From Flavisolibacter longurius (GTDB taxonomy: Bacteria > Bacteroidota > Bacteroidia > Chitinophagales > Chitinophagaceae): a DNA stretch of 64,000 nt. Below the pieces are notes generated by a model. The model had not been told where the DNA came from. It did no database searches and saw only the letters and a program-made list of their open reading frames with translations. This document shows, piece after piece, positions 29,464-37,443 of the stretch. The DNA lies in contig JACJGO010000003.1 of the NCBI GenBank assembly GCA_014163555.1, positions 248,001 through 312,000 of the forward strand. Direction: 5' to 3'. Made by a program: the position numbers and the translations under genes. Each line of letters opens with the position of its first letter. The first letter of the stretch is position 1.

Positions 29464-29895
29464 ATGAAAAAAGTTATTGTATTCTCCTTTTCGCTATTGG
29501 CCTTTTTCGCTACAGGATTTTCCCAAAACCCAATTAATTGGACCAAAGAGCAATTGCTGGAGCCGGCGGTTCTGGCCCAAAAGATCCAGGCCAAAAAAGA
29601 CCTGCCTACGCTTATTTCCGTAGGACCCGGGGCTACCATTCCCAACTCAATCCATGTGGGCATGACCAATGATGCAACGAACCTGGCCAGCCTGAAAACG
29701 AAATTGCGGGCATTGCCAAAAGAGTCGCCGGTGGTGATTTATTGCGGGTGCTGCCCGTTTGAAAATTGTCCGAATGTGCGTCCGGCCATTGCGGCACTGC
29801 AGGAATTAAAGTTTGCCAACTACAAGTTGCTCAATATTCCCCGGAACATGAAAGCGGATTGGATTGATAAAGGTTATCCCGTGGCGAAACCGTAA
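29464..29895 (+). CDS. Exported rhodanese-like domain protein
   Basis: A 143-residue protein with a signal peptide (ATG at 29464, residues 1-20, ending GFS-Q) and a single rhodanese fold. The motif LISVGPGATIPNSIHVG is the usual ..DVR..GEIPGA.. block in altered form, and the active-loop position reads VVIYCGCCPFENCPN. Rhodaneses move sulfane sulfur on a loop Cys. Here the loop is richer in Cys than normal (four within twelve residues), which could suit metal binding or redox work in the periplasm. It stands alone behind the mannan operon and before a terminator. No partner suggests a pathway. Confidence 0.75.
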   Translation: MKKVIVFSFSLLAFFATGFSQNPINWTKEQLLEPAVLAQKIQAKKDLPTLISVGPGATIPNSIHVGMTNDATNLASLKTKLRALPKESPVVIYCGCCPFENCPNVRPAIAALQELKFANYKLLNIPRNMKADWIDKGYPVAKP

Positions 29896-29910
29896 TCTTA
29901 TTCAGGATAG

Positions 29911-29946
29911 AAAAAGGGAAATTGCGCAGGCGGTTTCCCTTTTTTA
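29911..29946 (+). terminator. Rho-independent terminator after rhodanese-like gene
   Basis: The stem AAAAAGGGAAA pairs with TTTCCCTTTTT around a 12-base loop and is followed by Ts, 15 bases after the stop codon. Confidence 0.85.
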
Positions 29947-29951
29947 ATTTT

Positions 29952-29959
29952 TACATTTG
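29952..29959 (+). promoter_or_regulatory. Possible -7 promoter element for the oxidoreductase gene
   Basis: TACATTTG fits the Bacteroidota TAnnTTTG consensus exactly and lies 16 bases before the ATG at 29976, right behind a terminator. No convincing -33 element was seen. Confidence 0.3.
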
Positions 29960-29975
29960 GCTTTTTGCTTACACT

Positions 29976-31025
29976 ATGCAACCGATCAATACCGCCATAC
30001 TTTCCTTCGGCATGTCCGGAAAATTGTTCCATGCCCCCTTCCTGCACCTACACGAAGGATTCCTTTTTTATGCCGTGCTGGAACGCAGCAAGAACCTTGC
30101 AGAAGAAATCTACCCGGAGGTAAAAACATACCGGAACCTGGAAAGCCTACTGGCCGACGATACCATTGAACTGGTGATTGTCAACACACCTAACTATACG
30201 CACTACGACTACGCCAAAAAGGCGCTGGAAGCCGGCAAGCATGTGATTGTGGAGAAGCCGTTTGTGGTTAATGCTTCGGAAGGAGAGGAACTCCTTGCGC
30301 TGGCGGAGAAGAAAGGGCTCTTGCTTTCCCCTTATCAAAACCGTCGCTGGGACAGTGACTTTCTCACGGTAAAAAAGATCGTGGAAGAAGACTGGCTGGG
30401 TGCGATCGTGGAAGCCGAATTTCATTTCGACCGCTATAAACAAGAGCTGAGTCCCAAACAGCACAAAGAAATGCCCGGTCCCGGCACCGGTGCCTTATAT
30501 GATTTGGGTGCCCACATCATTGACCAGGCTTTGCTCTTGTTTGGTGAGCCGGAAGCCGTGTTTGGAGACATCCGCATTGTTCGTCCCATCTCCCAGGTGG
30601 ATGATTATTTTGAAGTGCTGCTGTACTATCCAAAATTGCGGGTACGCCTGCACGGTAGTTACCTGGTGCGGGAGCCGCTGCCTTCCTATATCCTGCATGG
30701 TGCCAGGGGCTCTTTCCTGAAATGGCGGGCCGATGTGCAGGAAGCGGCCCTGCTGGAAGGCAATCCACCCGGCACACCGGATTGGGGGGTGGAACCGGTA
30801 ACCGAACGAGGCTTGCTGCATACCGAAAGGGAAGGAGCCGTGATCCGCGAAACCGTGCCTACATCACAGGGCAATTACATGCACTATTTCGATGGGATAT
30901 ATGAAGCGGTGCGGAACGGGGCAGCTCTGCCCGTCACCGGTCGGCAGGCGATCAATACCATCCGTGTTATTGAAGCCGCTTTTCGCAGCAGCGAAACAAA
31001 AAGCGTGGTGGCCTTCAGCCGGTAA
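29976..31025 (+). CDS. Gfo/Idh/MocA-family oxidoreductase
   Basis: Cytoplasmic NAD(P)-dependent oxidoreductase of 349 residues (ATG at 29976; the longer form to 29922 starts inside the terminator). The N-terminal Rossmann domain (about 1-120) has ILSFGMSGKLFHAPFL, a variant of the GxGxxG loop seen in the YdgJ/inositol-dehydrogenase-like branch, and the conserved Lys of VEKPF. The C-terminal alpha/beta domain includes GALYDLGAHIIDQALLLFG with the usual Asp and His. Substrates of this branch are sugars or cyclitols, often scyllo-inositol, but none can be assigned here. It is a monocistron between two terminators. Confidence 0.88.
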   Translation: MQPINTAILSFGMSGKLFHAPFLHLHEGFLFYAVLERSKNLAEEIYPEVKTYRNLESLLADDTIELVIVNTPNYTHYDYAKKALEAGKHVIVEKPFVVNASEGEELLALAEKKGLLLSPYQNRRWDSDFLTVKKIVEEDWLGAIVEAEFHFDRYKQELSPKQHKEMPGPGTGALYDLGAHIIDQALLLFGEPEAVFGDIRIVRPISQVDDYFEVLLYYPKLRVRLHGSYLVREPLPSYILHGARGSFLKWRADVQEAALLEGNPPGTPDWGVEPVTERGLLHTEREGAVIRETVPTSQGNYMHYFDGIYEAVRNGAALPVTGRQAINTIRVIEAAFRSSETKSVVAFSR

Positions 31026-31051
31026 CCCAAGAAAAATAACAAGACGTGAAG

Positions 31052-31079
31052 AAACAGGGCCCTGGACAGTCCTGTTTTT
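31052..31079 (+). terminator. Rho-independent terminator after oxidoreductase gene
   Basis: AAACAGG pairs with CCTGTTT across a 12-base loop and is followed by Ts, 26 bases after the stop codon. Confidence 0.7.
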
Positions 31080-31095
31080 CAATTAATTTTCCTTT

Positions 31096-31413
31096 ATGAA
31101 AATCAGGATCAAAGAAGAATCACTGTTTGCCCGTGTTGCTGCCCGTAAACTAAAGTGCAAAACGGTGGCGGCAGTCTTTGGCAACACCATTCATCTTTGG
31201 AATGTCAGCCGCGAAGACTTCCTGCAGCGTACGCCCTGGGTGGTGCATGAAATTGAGCATGTGCGCCAGTTCCGGCGCTATGGCTACCTGTGGTTTTCGG
31301 TGTTGTATCTGTGGGAAAGTGCCCGCAACGGTTATTACAACAACCGCTTCGAGGTGGAAGCCCGGGTGGCGGAGAACGGCGTTCTTTGTTTGGATGGAAT
31401 TGAATTTGTCTGA
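31096..31413 (+). CDS. Small HExxH-motif protein (DUF4157-like)
   Basis: A 105-residue protein without signal peptide or clear membrane helix. The core WVVHEIEHVRQFRRYGY contains an HExxH zinc-metallopeptidase motif (His-Glu-Ile-Glu-His), followed by a Glu-rich helix NNRFEVEARVAENG that could provide the third ligand. This pattern occurs in DUF4157-like proteins. At this length it is little more than the metal-binding core, so proteolysis is not certain. It starts 16 bases after a terminator and is followed after 27 bases by the DHFR-like gene, possibly one transcript. No substrate is suggested. Confidence 0.75.
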   Translation: MKIRIKEESLFARVAARKLKCKTVAAVFGNTIHLWNVSREDFLQRTPWVVHEIEHVRQFRRYGYLWFSVLYLWESARNGYYNNRFEVEARVAENGVLCLDGIEFV

Positions 31414-31440
31414 TTCACTTCTTTATATAATCTTCTTTCC

Positions 31441-31962
31441 ATGCGAAAGCTTGTTGCCGGTTTTGCTGCCAGTGTTGATGGATACATCGAAGGTCCGAAT
31501 GGCGAATACGACTGGATCATCATCGATGAGAAAATTGATTTTTCGGCAGAGATAAAACGCTTTGATGCGTTCTTTTTTGGAAGGCGGTCCTATGAAGTCG
31601 CAAAGGCGATGTTTAAAAAGCCTTCACCCGGCATCACGAATTATGTTTTCTCCAATACGCTGAAAGAGGTGGACGAAAACTTTACATTGCTCAGTGGCGA
31701 TATTGATTCGGCTGTGCAAGCGATCAAGCAACAACCGGGAAAAGACATTGCCCTTTACGGTGGTGCCAATCTCCTGGCTTCACTTCTCAACCTGCAATTG
31801 GTGGACGAACTTTCCATTTCTTTTATTCCGGTCTTGTTGGGAAAGGGCAAACCCATGGTGGATGTGCTCAATGAAATGGTCTGGCTCCGGTTTAACAACA
31901 GCCGCCGGTTTGAGAATGGCACCCTGATTGTGAATTATGCGGTGGACTACAACAAAGCGTAA
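31441..31962 (+). CDS. Dihydrofolate reductase-like (RibD C-terminal domain) protein
   Basis: A 173-residue cytoplasmic protein of the RibD-C/DHFR superfamily. It opens with KLVAGFAASVDGYIEGPNGE, has the NADPH-binding DAFFFGRRSYEVAKAM stretch and the DIALYGGANLLASLLNLQLVDELSISFIPVLLGKG block shared by this family. These stand-alone proteins are common in Bacteroidota and are usually annotated as dihydrofolate reductase family, but most have no proven substrate and are not the folate enzyme FolA. It lies between the HExxH protein gene (gap 27) and the peptidase gene (gap 30) on the same strand. Confidence 0.88.
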   Translation: MRKLVAGFAASVDGYIEGPNGEYDWIIIDEKIDFSAEIKRFDAFFFGRRSYEVAKAMFKKPSPGITNYVFSNTLKEVDENFTLLSGDIDSAVQAIKQQPGKDIALYGGANLLASLLNLQLVDELSISFIPVLLGKGKPMVDVLNEMVWLRFNNSRRFENGTLIVNYAVDYNKA

Positions 31963-31992
31963 GATATCTTTATCCCCTTTAATTCTTTTTGT

Positions 31993-32727
31993 ATGCGTGT
32001 ACTAGCATTGAGCAGCTCCCGTGTTGGTAATGGTGGTTACCTGGCAGCCGCCGCACCGGTTATCGATCATTTTTTAGGAATCTCTGCCCGGCAGATTGCC
32101 TTTGTACCCTATGCCTCCGTCGATGGCGATTACGAGGCCTATGCTGCTAAAGTACGGGAAGGACTGTCTGCGTTGCCGCATACGATCCAGGTTGTAACAG
32201 CTACAAACGGAAAGGATGTGATCTCTGCATGTGATGTGATCATGATTGGCGGTGGCAATACGTTTAAGCTGCTGCATGATATTTATGCGTACCAGCTTTT
32301 TGACCTGATCCAACAACGGGTGCAAAGCGGTGTGCCTTACATCGGATGGAGCGCCGGATCCAACCTCACGGGCAAAACCATCTGCACCACCAACGATATG
32401 CCCATCATCCAACCCAAAAGCTTTGCTTCCTTCGGCTTTTTCCCCTTCCAGGTCAACCCGCATTATTATAATGTGGTGATTGAAGGTTTTCATGGCGAGA
32501 CAAGAGACCAGCGGTTAGCAGAATTCTGCCAGCTCAATCCCGGAACACCGGTGGTAGCGCTACCCGAAGGCACGGCACTGCAGTTGGCGGATGGAGAACT
32601 ATTGTATAATGGAGAAGGGGCCGGCGTTCTGTTTCAATCCGCTGCCGCCGGAGAACTTCCGCATAAAACGGACCTGCCACCCGGTGCCGATCTTTCCTAC
32701 CTTCTTTCGGCTAACCGTAAAGACTAA
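31993..32727 (+). CDS. pepE: Peptidase E (alpha-aspartyl dipeptidase, S51)
   Basis: Cytoplasmic dipeptidase that cleaves Asp-X dipeptides, family S51, 244 residues (slightly longer than the E. coli enzyme). Features are the N-terminal MRVLALSSSRVGNGGYL strand, IAFVPYASVD, VIMIGGGNTFKLL, the nucleophile elbow GWSAGSN with the catalytic Ser, the following NDMPIIQP with a candidate Asp, and NPHYYN with a candidate His. It is in the same orientation as the DHFR-like gene with a 30-base gap. A cyanophycinase-like role is possible for the wider family but the length and motifs fit PepE better. Confidence 0.88.
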   Translation: MRVLALSSSRVGNGGYLAAAAPVIDHFLGISARQIAFVPYASVDGDYEAYAAKVREGLSALPHTIQVVTATNGKDVISACDVIMIGGGNTFKLLHDIYAYQLFDLIQQRVQSGVPYIGWSAGSNLTGKTICTTNDMPIIQPKSFASFGFFPFQVNPHYYNVVIEGFHGETRDQRLAEFCQLNPGTPVVALPEGTALQLADGELLYNGEGAGVLFQSAAAGELPHKTDLPPGADLSYLLSANRKD

Positions 32728-32777
32728 CGTTACCGTACAGTGGCACACATTTTTTAACGAATAAAGAAAACCCTATT

Positions 32778-32984
32778 ATGAAACGATTGTATTTGCTAAT
32801 GCTCTCTGTTATTTGCGGGCTGGTGGTAGCCGCACAAGGCGACGGTGGCGGCGCCGACATCAACGTCAATGTAAAAGAAACCGGTAGCGATGCCGGATTT
32901 TTCACCAACCCTATTGTATGGGTGGTGGGTGCTGCTGTCTTTATCCTGCTATTGGTGGCTCTTTTGCGCAGGCCCAGAAATTAA
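32778..32984 (+). CDS. Small single-pass membrane protein
   Basis: A 68-residue protein with a signal peptide (residues 1-19, ending VAA-Q), a short Gly/Asp-rich exported segment (DGGGADINVNVKETGSD) and one C-terminal helix (IVWVVGAAVFILLLVALL) ending in RRPRN, so the C-terminus is cytoplasmic. Such mini-proteins recur in Bacteroidota but have no known role. A strong terminator follows at 33009, which supports that it is expressed. Confidence 0.68.
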   Translation: MKRLYLLMLSVICGLVVAAQGDGGGADINVNVKETGSDAGFFTNPIVWVVGAAVFILLLVALLRRPRN

Positions 32985-33008
32985 AGGAGAGAAAATGTTG
33001 GTTCGTAC

Positions 33009-33034
33009 GGCATTCACCTTGAATGCCTTTTTTT
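33009..33034 (+). terminator. Rho-independent terminator after small membrane protein
   Basis: A perfect 8-base stem GGCATTCA / TGAATGCC with the loop CCT is followed by seven Ts, 25 bases after the stop codon. Confidence 0.9.
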
Positions 33035-33045
33035 ATGTTCAGCCT

Positions 33046-33327
33046 TCAGTGTTTTTTATCCGAATGCCCAAGGCTTTTGTCGGGGCTAACCACATCCCGT
33101 ACCCGCTGTTTGATTTCTTTGATGTCTGCAAATCCTCCATGTTCCTTCCGGTCAAACACCATTGTGTCTTTTACAGTGATGGAATAACGACCAGCGACTT
33201 CCGCAGGTTTTAAGGTTACACCTTGCAATTCATCCGTAAATGTGGTGAGCAGTTCCTGCGCCATATAAGCGGCACGAAGCAACCACCCGCATTTGGGACA
33301 GTATTCAATGGTCACAATGGGTTTCAT
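33046..33327 (-). CDS. SelT/SelW/SelH-family CxxC protein
   Basis: A 93-residue thioredoxin-like protein of the Rdx family, starting at the ATG at 33327 (MKPIVTIEYCPKCGWLLRAA); an upstream in-frame ATG at 33348 is possible but would add seven unconserved residues. The Cys-Pro-Lys-Cys motif near the N-terminus replaces the selenocysteine of animal SelW. AYMAQELLTTF and a later FDRKEHGGF stretch match the family. Proteins of this group are thought to act in redox reactions, though bacterial partners are unknown. It is convergent with the small membrane protein gene and divergent from the ELWxxDGT gene. Confidence 0.87.
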   Translation of the reverse strand: MKPIVTIEYCPKCGWLLRAAYMAQELLTTFTDELQGVTLKPAEVAGRYSITVKDTMVFDRKEHGGFADIKEIKQRVRDVVSPDKSLGHSDKKH

Positions 33328-33577
33328 GATTTTCTCCATGGTAGGCAATGTATAATCCGTTTTTAGCTTTTCTGCAATCTATTAACCAAAAACGACACTC
33401 CATCTAATTTTTACTGGAAGAAGCCCATTTATGATCGCAGTTTTGAGGAAACACATTTACGGTTCAGTATAGACATAAGCATCAAGTGCTAAGAGTTTGT
33501 TAACCTGCTGAAAATAACCCAACCCTTTTGAAAGCATAAGGGGTATTCCATAAAACAAACCATTTAAACCAATAATT

Positions 33578-35713
33578 ATGCGCCGTTTTTTACACTTTGT
33601 TTTCCTGAACGTACTGCTTATATCTGCAGCGCAGGCACAAATGACCAAGCTTTCTTCCAATACCAGCCTGGAAGTAGAAACTCCTTTATCCCCCACCAAA
33701 ACCATTCTTGTGGAATCCGGCTTTAAAAAGTTGTGGGTGACCGATGCCACCACAGGGGGCACGGTTAAACTTTCCGACAATATTATGTATGATGAAGTGG
33801 GTGGCGTGTTGAACGGAAAGTTCATTTTTGCAGCCAGCAATTCGCCCCTCGGTTCCGAACTGTATATAACGGATGGTACACCGGGCGGCACAAAGCTTCT
33901 GAAAGACATTAATCCCGGTACGGCCAGCTCCAGACCGCAGGATGATTTTGTACTGCACAACGGCTTCCTGTATTTTACAGCAACGACGCCTGATTTTGGC
34001 CGCGAAATCTGGCGCACCGATGGCAGCGAAGACGGGACCACGATGGTGGCCGACATGACGCCGGGGCCTGCCGGCAGTGCGTTAGATGGTGCATTCAACC
34101 TTTTTTCAAACGGCAGTTATTTGCTTTTCACCATGACCACGCCAGGCGAAGGTTATGAACTGTGGCGCACCAACGGAACGGAAGCCAGTACCTCCCTGGT
34201 GAAGGATATCAATCCTGGTCCTGTCAGCTCCGAGATAAGCACGTATACAGTGTACAATAACCTGGTATTTTTTGGGGCCAAAACGGCAGCCAATGGCACG
34301 GAACTATGGAAAACCGATGGCACAACGGCCGGTACGCAATTGGTGAAAGATATCCGACCCGGTACAGAATCTGCGTTGAATATTTCCATCGGCCTTGCCA
34401 CCACCAATTTATTAGCGATGTATCCCTTAAATGGAAAGATGTTGTTTATGGCCAATGATGGTGTGCATGGCATGGAAATCTGGTCCACCGATGGTACAGA
34501 GGACGGAACCTTTTTGCTAAAAGACATAAATGGAGAACCGGCTGTATCATTTATTTCTTTGTTTACCGGTGTGAAAGTAGGGAGTCGTTTAATTTTCTCT
34601 GCCTACCAGCAAGAAACAGGTGCTGAGCTTTGGGAAACCGATGGCACAACGGCCGGTACGAAAATCTTTAAAGAAATCCTACCCGGGATAGATGGTGGTA
34701 TTCCAATGTTGCTCCCTTATTTTTCACTCACCGGAACGGCTCTGGAGCAAAAGCTCTACCAGGATAAATGGTTCTTTTTCTTGTTTAGTTTACCAGCAGA
34801 AGGCGGTGTAGAATTATGGAAGTCGGATGGGACGGATGCTGGTACCACGAAAGTTAAAACCCTGCGTTCACCGGATGGTGATGAAGAAACCGACGACAGT
34901 GACCCGGGAACAGTTTCGTATGTGTACACCAATGCCGGCATCTATTTCAGCGTGGATAACGGCACCATTGGAAGTGAACTGTGGAAAAGCGATGGCACCG
35001 ACGCCGGGACAACCATCGTAGCCGACATTAACCAGGGCCCGGAAGAAAGTGAGATCAGCTTTACGTTTTTCCCTGTGAATGGTTATTTCATTTTTACGGC
35101 AACGGATGGTGATGATGCTTTCAAATGGGATCTTTACCGCCTCGAAGGTTCGCTGGTTCCCATGCCGGTAAAACTCGAAAGCTTTACGGCAGGCCTGCAA
35201 AATGGCGATGGTAAACTGGCCTGGGTTACTACCCTGGAAGCAGACAGCCGCGATTTTGTGATTGAGCGCAGCGAAGACGGCAAGTTGTTTACGGCCATTG
35301 GTACGGTTGCCGCGGCCGGAAATTCGAACAGTAAAAGAAAGTATGCCTTTACCGATGCCGGTGTGGCAAATAGCGGCAAGCCGGTTGTTTATTACCGTTT
35401 GCGCATGCGGGACCTGGATGGTTCGGAAGAATTCAGCCCCGTAGCCATGCTGAACCTCAAAGCTGTTTCCGGTTTGCAGGTGCAACTCCTCGGCAACCCG
35501 GTACAAAGCGATATTCGTCTTTCCATTTCCCGCAGCACGGCACCCCTCAACATTTCCATTCGGGATGCCACAGGGAAAACAGTCCGCAGCCTGCAGCTAA
35601 AGGCGGAAAGCAGGGCCATTTCCATTCCGGCCAGTAACCTTACACCCGGAGTTTATTTTCTGCAGGCCGAAACCAATGGCAGCAGCAGTGTGATCAAATT
35701 CATCAAGCAATAA
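33578..35713 (+). CDS. ELWxxDGT-repeat protein with type IX secretion sorting domain
   Basis: Secreted protein of 711 residues. The signal peptide (about 1-20, ending AQA-Q) is followed by about eight repeats of the type ELWxTDGTxxGTxxVKDIxPG (for example SELYITDGTPGGT, REIWRTDGSEDGT, TELWKTDGTTAGT, SELWKSDGTDAGT) between residues 95 and 500. These form hyalin-like beta-propeller blades. A fibronectin-like region (about 530-625) precedes a C-terminal Por-secretion tail (about 630-711) with GNPVQSDIRLSI, ISIRDATGKTVRSL and LTPGVYFLQAE, the signal for T9SS export and surface attachment. The role is unknown; adhesion or ligand binding is plausible. It is followed by an ECF sigma gene about 120 bases on. 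Confidence 0.9.
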   Translation: MRRFLHFVFLNVLLISAAQAQMTKLSSNTSLEVETPLSPTKTILVESGFKKLWVTDATTGGTVKLSDNIMYDEVGGVLNGKFIFAASNSPLGSELYITDGTPGGTKLLKDINPGTASSRPQDDFVLHNGFLYFTATTPDFGREIWRTDGSEDGTTMVADMTPGPAGSALDGAFNLFSNGSYLLFTMTTPGEGYELWRTNGTEASTSLVKDINPGPVSSEISTYTVYNNLVFFGAKTAANGTELWKTDGTTAGTQLVKDIRPGTESALNISIGLATTNLLAMYPLNGKMLFMANDGVHGMEIWSTDGTEDGTFLLKDINGEPAVSFISLFTGVKVGSRLIFSAYQQETGAELWETDGTTAGTKIFKEILPGIDGGIPMLLPYFSLTGTALEQKLYQDKWFFFLFSLPAEGGVELWKSDGTDAGTTKVKTLRSPDGDEETDDSDPGTVSYVYTNAGIYFSVDNGTIGSELWKSDGTDAGTTIVADINQGPEESEISFTFFPVNGYFIFTATDGDDAFKWDLYRLEGSLVPMPVKLESFTAGLQNGDGKLAWVTTLEADSRDFVIERSEDGKLFTAIGTVAAAGNSNSKRKYAFTDAGVANSGKPVVYYRLRMRDLDGSEEFSPVAMLNLKAVSGLQVQLLGNPVQSDIRLSISRSTAPLNISIRDATGKTVRSLQLKAESRAISIPASNLTPGVYFLQAETNGSSSVIKFIKQ

Positions 35714-35834
35714 AAAAACAAATCACCCTTAACCATTCACCCTTCATCGAAATTCAACTATGTAAAACACACAATTTCTTCCATCTTTGAGACGCTTATG
35801 AAGATAGCGCCATAGAAGCCTCTGAAGAAAAATT

Positions 35835-36383
35835 ATGCAAGCCGTAGAACGCGACACAGAAACATTGCTGGATGGTTGCCTTGCCAATAACCGCAAGTCA
35901 CAGGAAGCACTGTATCGCCAGTTCTACGGCTTTGCTATGACTATTGCCCTGCGGTATTCGCGGGACGAACACGATGCCGCCGATATCATGAGCCAGGCGT
36001 TTGTGAAAATTTTTAAAAGCATGCATAGCTACGATGCGGCGAAAGGCTCGCTGCATGCCTGGATCAAACGCATTGTGGTAAATGAAGGCCTCGACCACAT
36101 GAAAGCTCGCAGCCGCTTTAGCAAAGACCTTGAACTGGAAACCGTGCCTGAGCCTCCGGTCAACAATACTGTATTGCAGGAGATGGGTGCTGAAGAAATC
36201 ATGAACCTGGTAAAACGCCTGCCACCGGCCACCCATGCCGTATTTGTGCTGTATGCGGTGGAAGGTTACAACCACCGCGAAATTGCAGAACGCCTGCAGA
36301 TCAGCGAAGGCACCAGCAAATGGCACCTGAGCGAAGCCCGAAAAACCTTGCAGAAACAAATACCGCTACAAGCATCCGGATGA
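35835..36383 (+). CDS. ECF-type RNA polymerase sigma factor
   Basis: Sigma-70 family factor of the extracytoplasmic-function type, 182 residues. Region 2 (about 20-85) carries RYSRDEHDAADIMSQAFVKIFK and HAWIKRIVVNEGLDHMKARS. Region 4 (about 120-175) carries LPPATHAVFVLYAVEGYNHREIAERLQISEGTSKWHLSEARKTL. It directs transcription of a small regulon when released from its membrane partner. The stop codon overlaps the start of the next gene (ATGA), so the two are translationally coupled, as usual for sigma/anti-sigma pairs. The targets are not visible. Confidence 0.94.
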   Translation: MQAVERDTETLLDGCLANNRKSQEALYRQFYGFAMTIALRYSRDEHDAADIMSQAFVKIFKSMHSYDAAKGSLHAWIKRIVVNEGLDHMKARSRFSKDLELETVPEPPVNNTVLQEMGAEEIMNLVKRLPPATHAVFVLYAVEGYNHREIAERLQISEGTSKWHLSEARKTLQKQIPLQASG

Positions 36384-36976
36384 ACAAAAAGACAACATAT
36401 GAAATGACCATTGCCGACAAGTTGCAACTGTTGCCGCTGCCCGATATGGAAGACGCCATTTGGGCACGCATCAAAACGCAGCTTGACCGGGACTTGCCGG
36501 AAGATGATGGCGGAGGCAGCAACACACCAAAGGCGCCATCCGGTGGCTGGATGTGGCGTGCCGGACTGTTGGCTTTTGTGGCTGCATTTCTTACCGTTTA
36601 TCTCCTCGCTAAAAAATCCGAAACACCTGCTTCTCCCCAAACCATTCAACAACCGGTAAATACCAATTCAACACCGCTAGCACCATCCACACCTCCACCG
36701 TTGCTAAGAACCACTAATAGCCAAAATGGGCCACCTTCCGTTCCGCAGGAAGGTACAACTGTCCTTGTGCCATCTGAAGCCAACAAGGATAGTGTGCTGT
36801 CACTTCCCCTGGCCGAGCAACTCCTATCGGATACGCAGGCAGGGGTAACGGCCTTAGCACCTCCACCATTGCTGCAGGACAGTGTTCTAAAGCCTAAGCC
36901 AAAATCCAGGGGTGTAAAAGACATTTCGGATGCCGATTACCGCATTGTGCCGACTAAAAAAGACAGTACCCGGTAA
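36380..36976 (+). CDS. Single-pass membrane protein coupled to the ECF sigma factor (candidate anti-sigma)
   Basis: A 198-residue protein from the ATG at 36380, which overlaps the sigma stop codon by the ATGA motif; the longer reading frame from 36320 lies inside the sigma gene. The N-terminal 55 residues are acidic and cytoplasmic (LPLPDMEDAIWARIKTQLDR), a helix follows (about 59-77, AGLLAFVAAFLTVYLLA), and the rest is a Pro/Ser/Thr-rich periplasmic tail with no recognised fold and without a FecR domain. The position and topology suggest an anti-sigma factor; there is no zinc-binding HxxxCxxC motif. Function is inferred from context. Confidence 0.7.
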   Translation: MNKKTTYEMTIADKLQLLPLPDMEDAIWARIKTQLDRDLPEDDGGGSNTPKAPSGGWMWRAGLLAFVAAFLTVYLLAKKSETPASPQTIQQPVNTNSTPLAPSTPPPLLRTTNSQNGPPSVPQEGTTVLVPSEANKDSVLSLPLAEQLLSDTQAGVTALAPPPLLQDSVLKPKPKSRGVKDISDADYRIVPTKKDSTR

Positions 36977-37020
36977 TACCTTTTGCAAGGCGAATGCTTT
37001 GTTATTTAGGATGGTTTACT

Positions 37021-37443
37021 CTATTGATCGATATAGGTGGCAAAATCCATCAATCGTTCCTGCGCTTTCCGTTTGTCGGTTTCGTTTTCAATCAAGGTAA
37101 AACTATATGTTGTTGCGGTTTCAGCTACTTGGGTGTAAAGCCGCACAGTCACATTGGGGCCGCCGTTACAATCTGTGGATAAAACAAATAGCGTATGCGG
37201 CGTGTAGATGCTGTCTGCAGTGTTACAGGATTCGGCCTGTTCTATCCATTTGGCTGCCTTATCCGATGCGGCAATTATAGCGGACTTATCGGCGGTATAA
37301 ATAGGAAAGGTGCGCCGCATATAATCCTGGGTTGTGTATTCGGTTACCGCCTTCAGGGGTTTCTTCATGTTTTTGTCAACAATCATCAGGGGAGTAGGTG
37401 TGCTGTGGAAAGCAACGAACAGGGCGGCAAATAATACTTTCAT
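37021..37443 (-). CDS. Exported hypothetical protein
   Basis: A 140-residue protein with a short hydrophobic N-terminus (MKVLFAALFVAFHSTPTPL), probably a signal peptide. No known domain is recognised. The body is mixed alpha/beta with two Cys (ESCNTADS and STDCNGGPN) that could form a disulfide, and ends in a charged helix (ETDKRKAQERLMDFATYIDQ). It is convergent with the sigma-partner gene, 44 bases away. Codon use resembles its neighbours and no competing frame is better, so it is probably a real gene. Confidence 0.55.
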   Translation of the reverse strand: MKVLFAALFVAFHSTPTPLMIVDKNMKKPLKAVTEYTTQDYMRRTFPIYTADKSAIIAASDKAAKWIEQAESCNTADSIYTPHTLFVLSTDCNGGPNVTVRLYTQVAETATTYSFTLIENETDKRKAQERLMDFATYIDQ

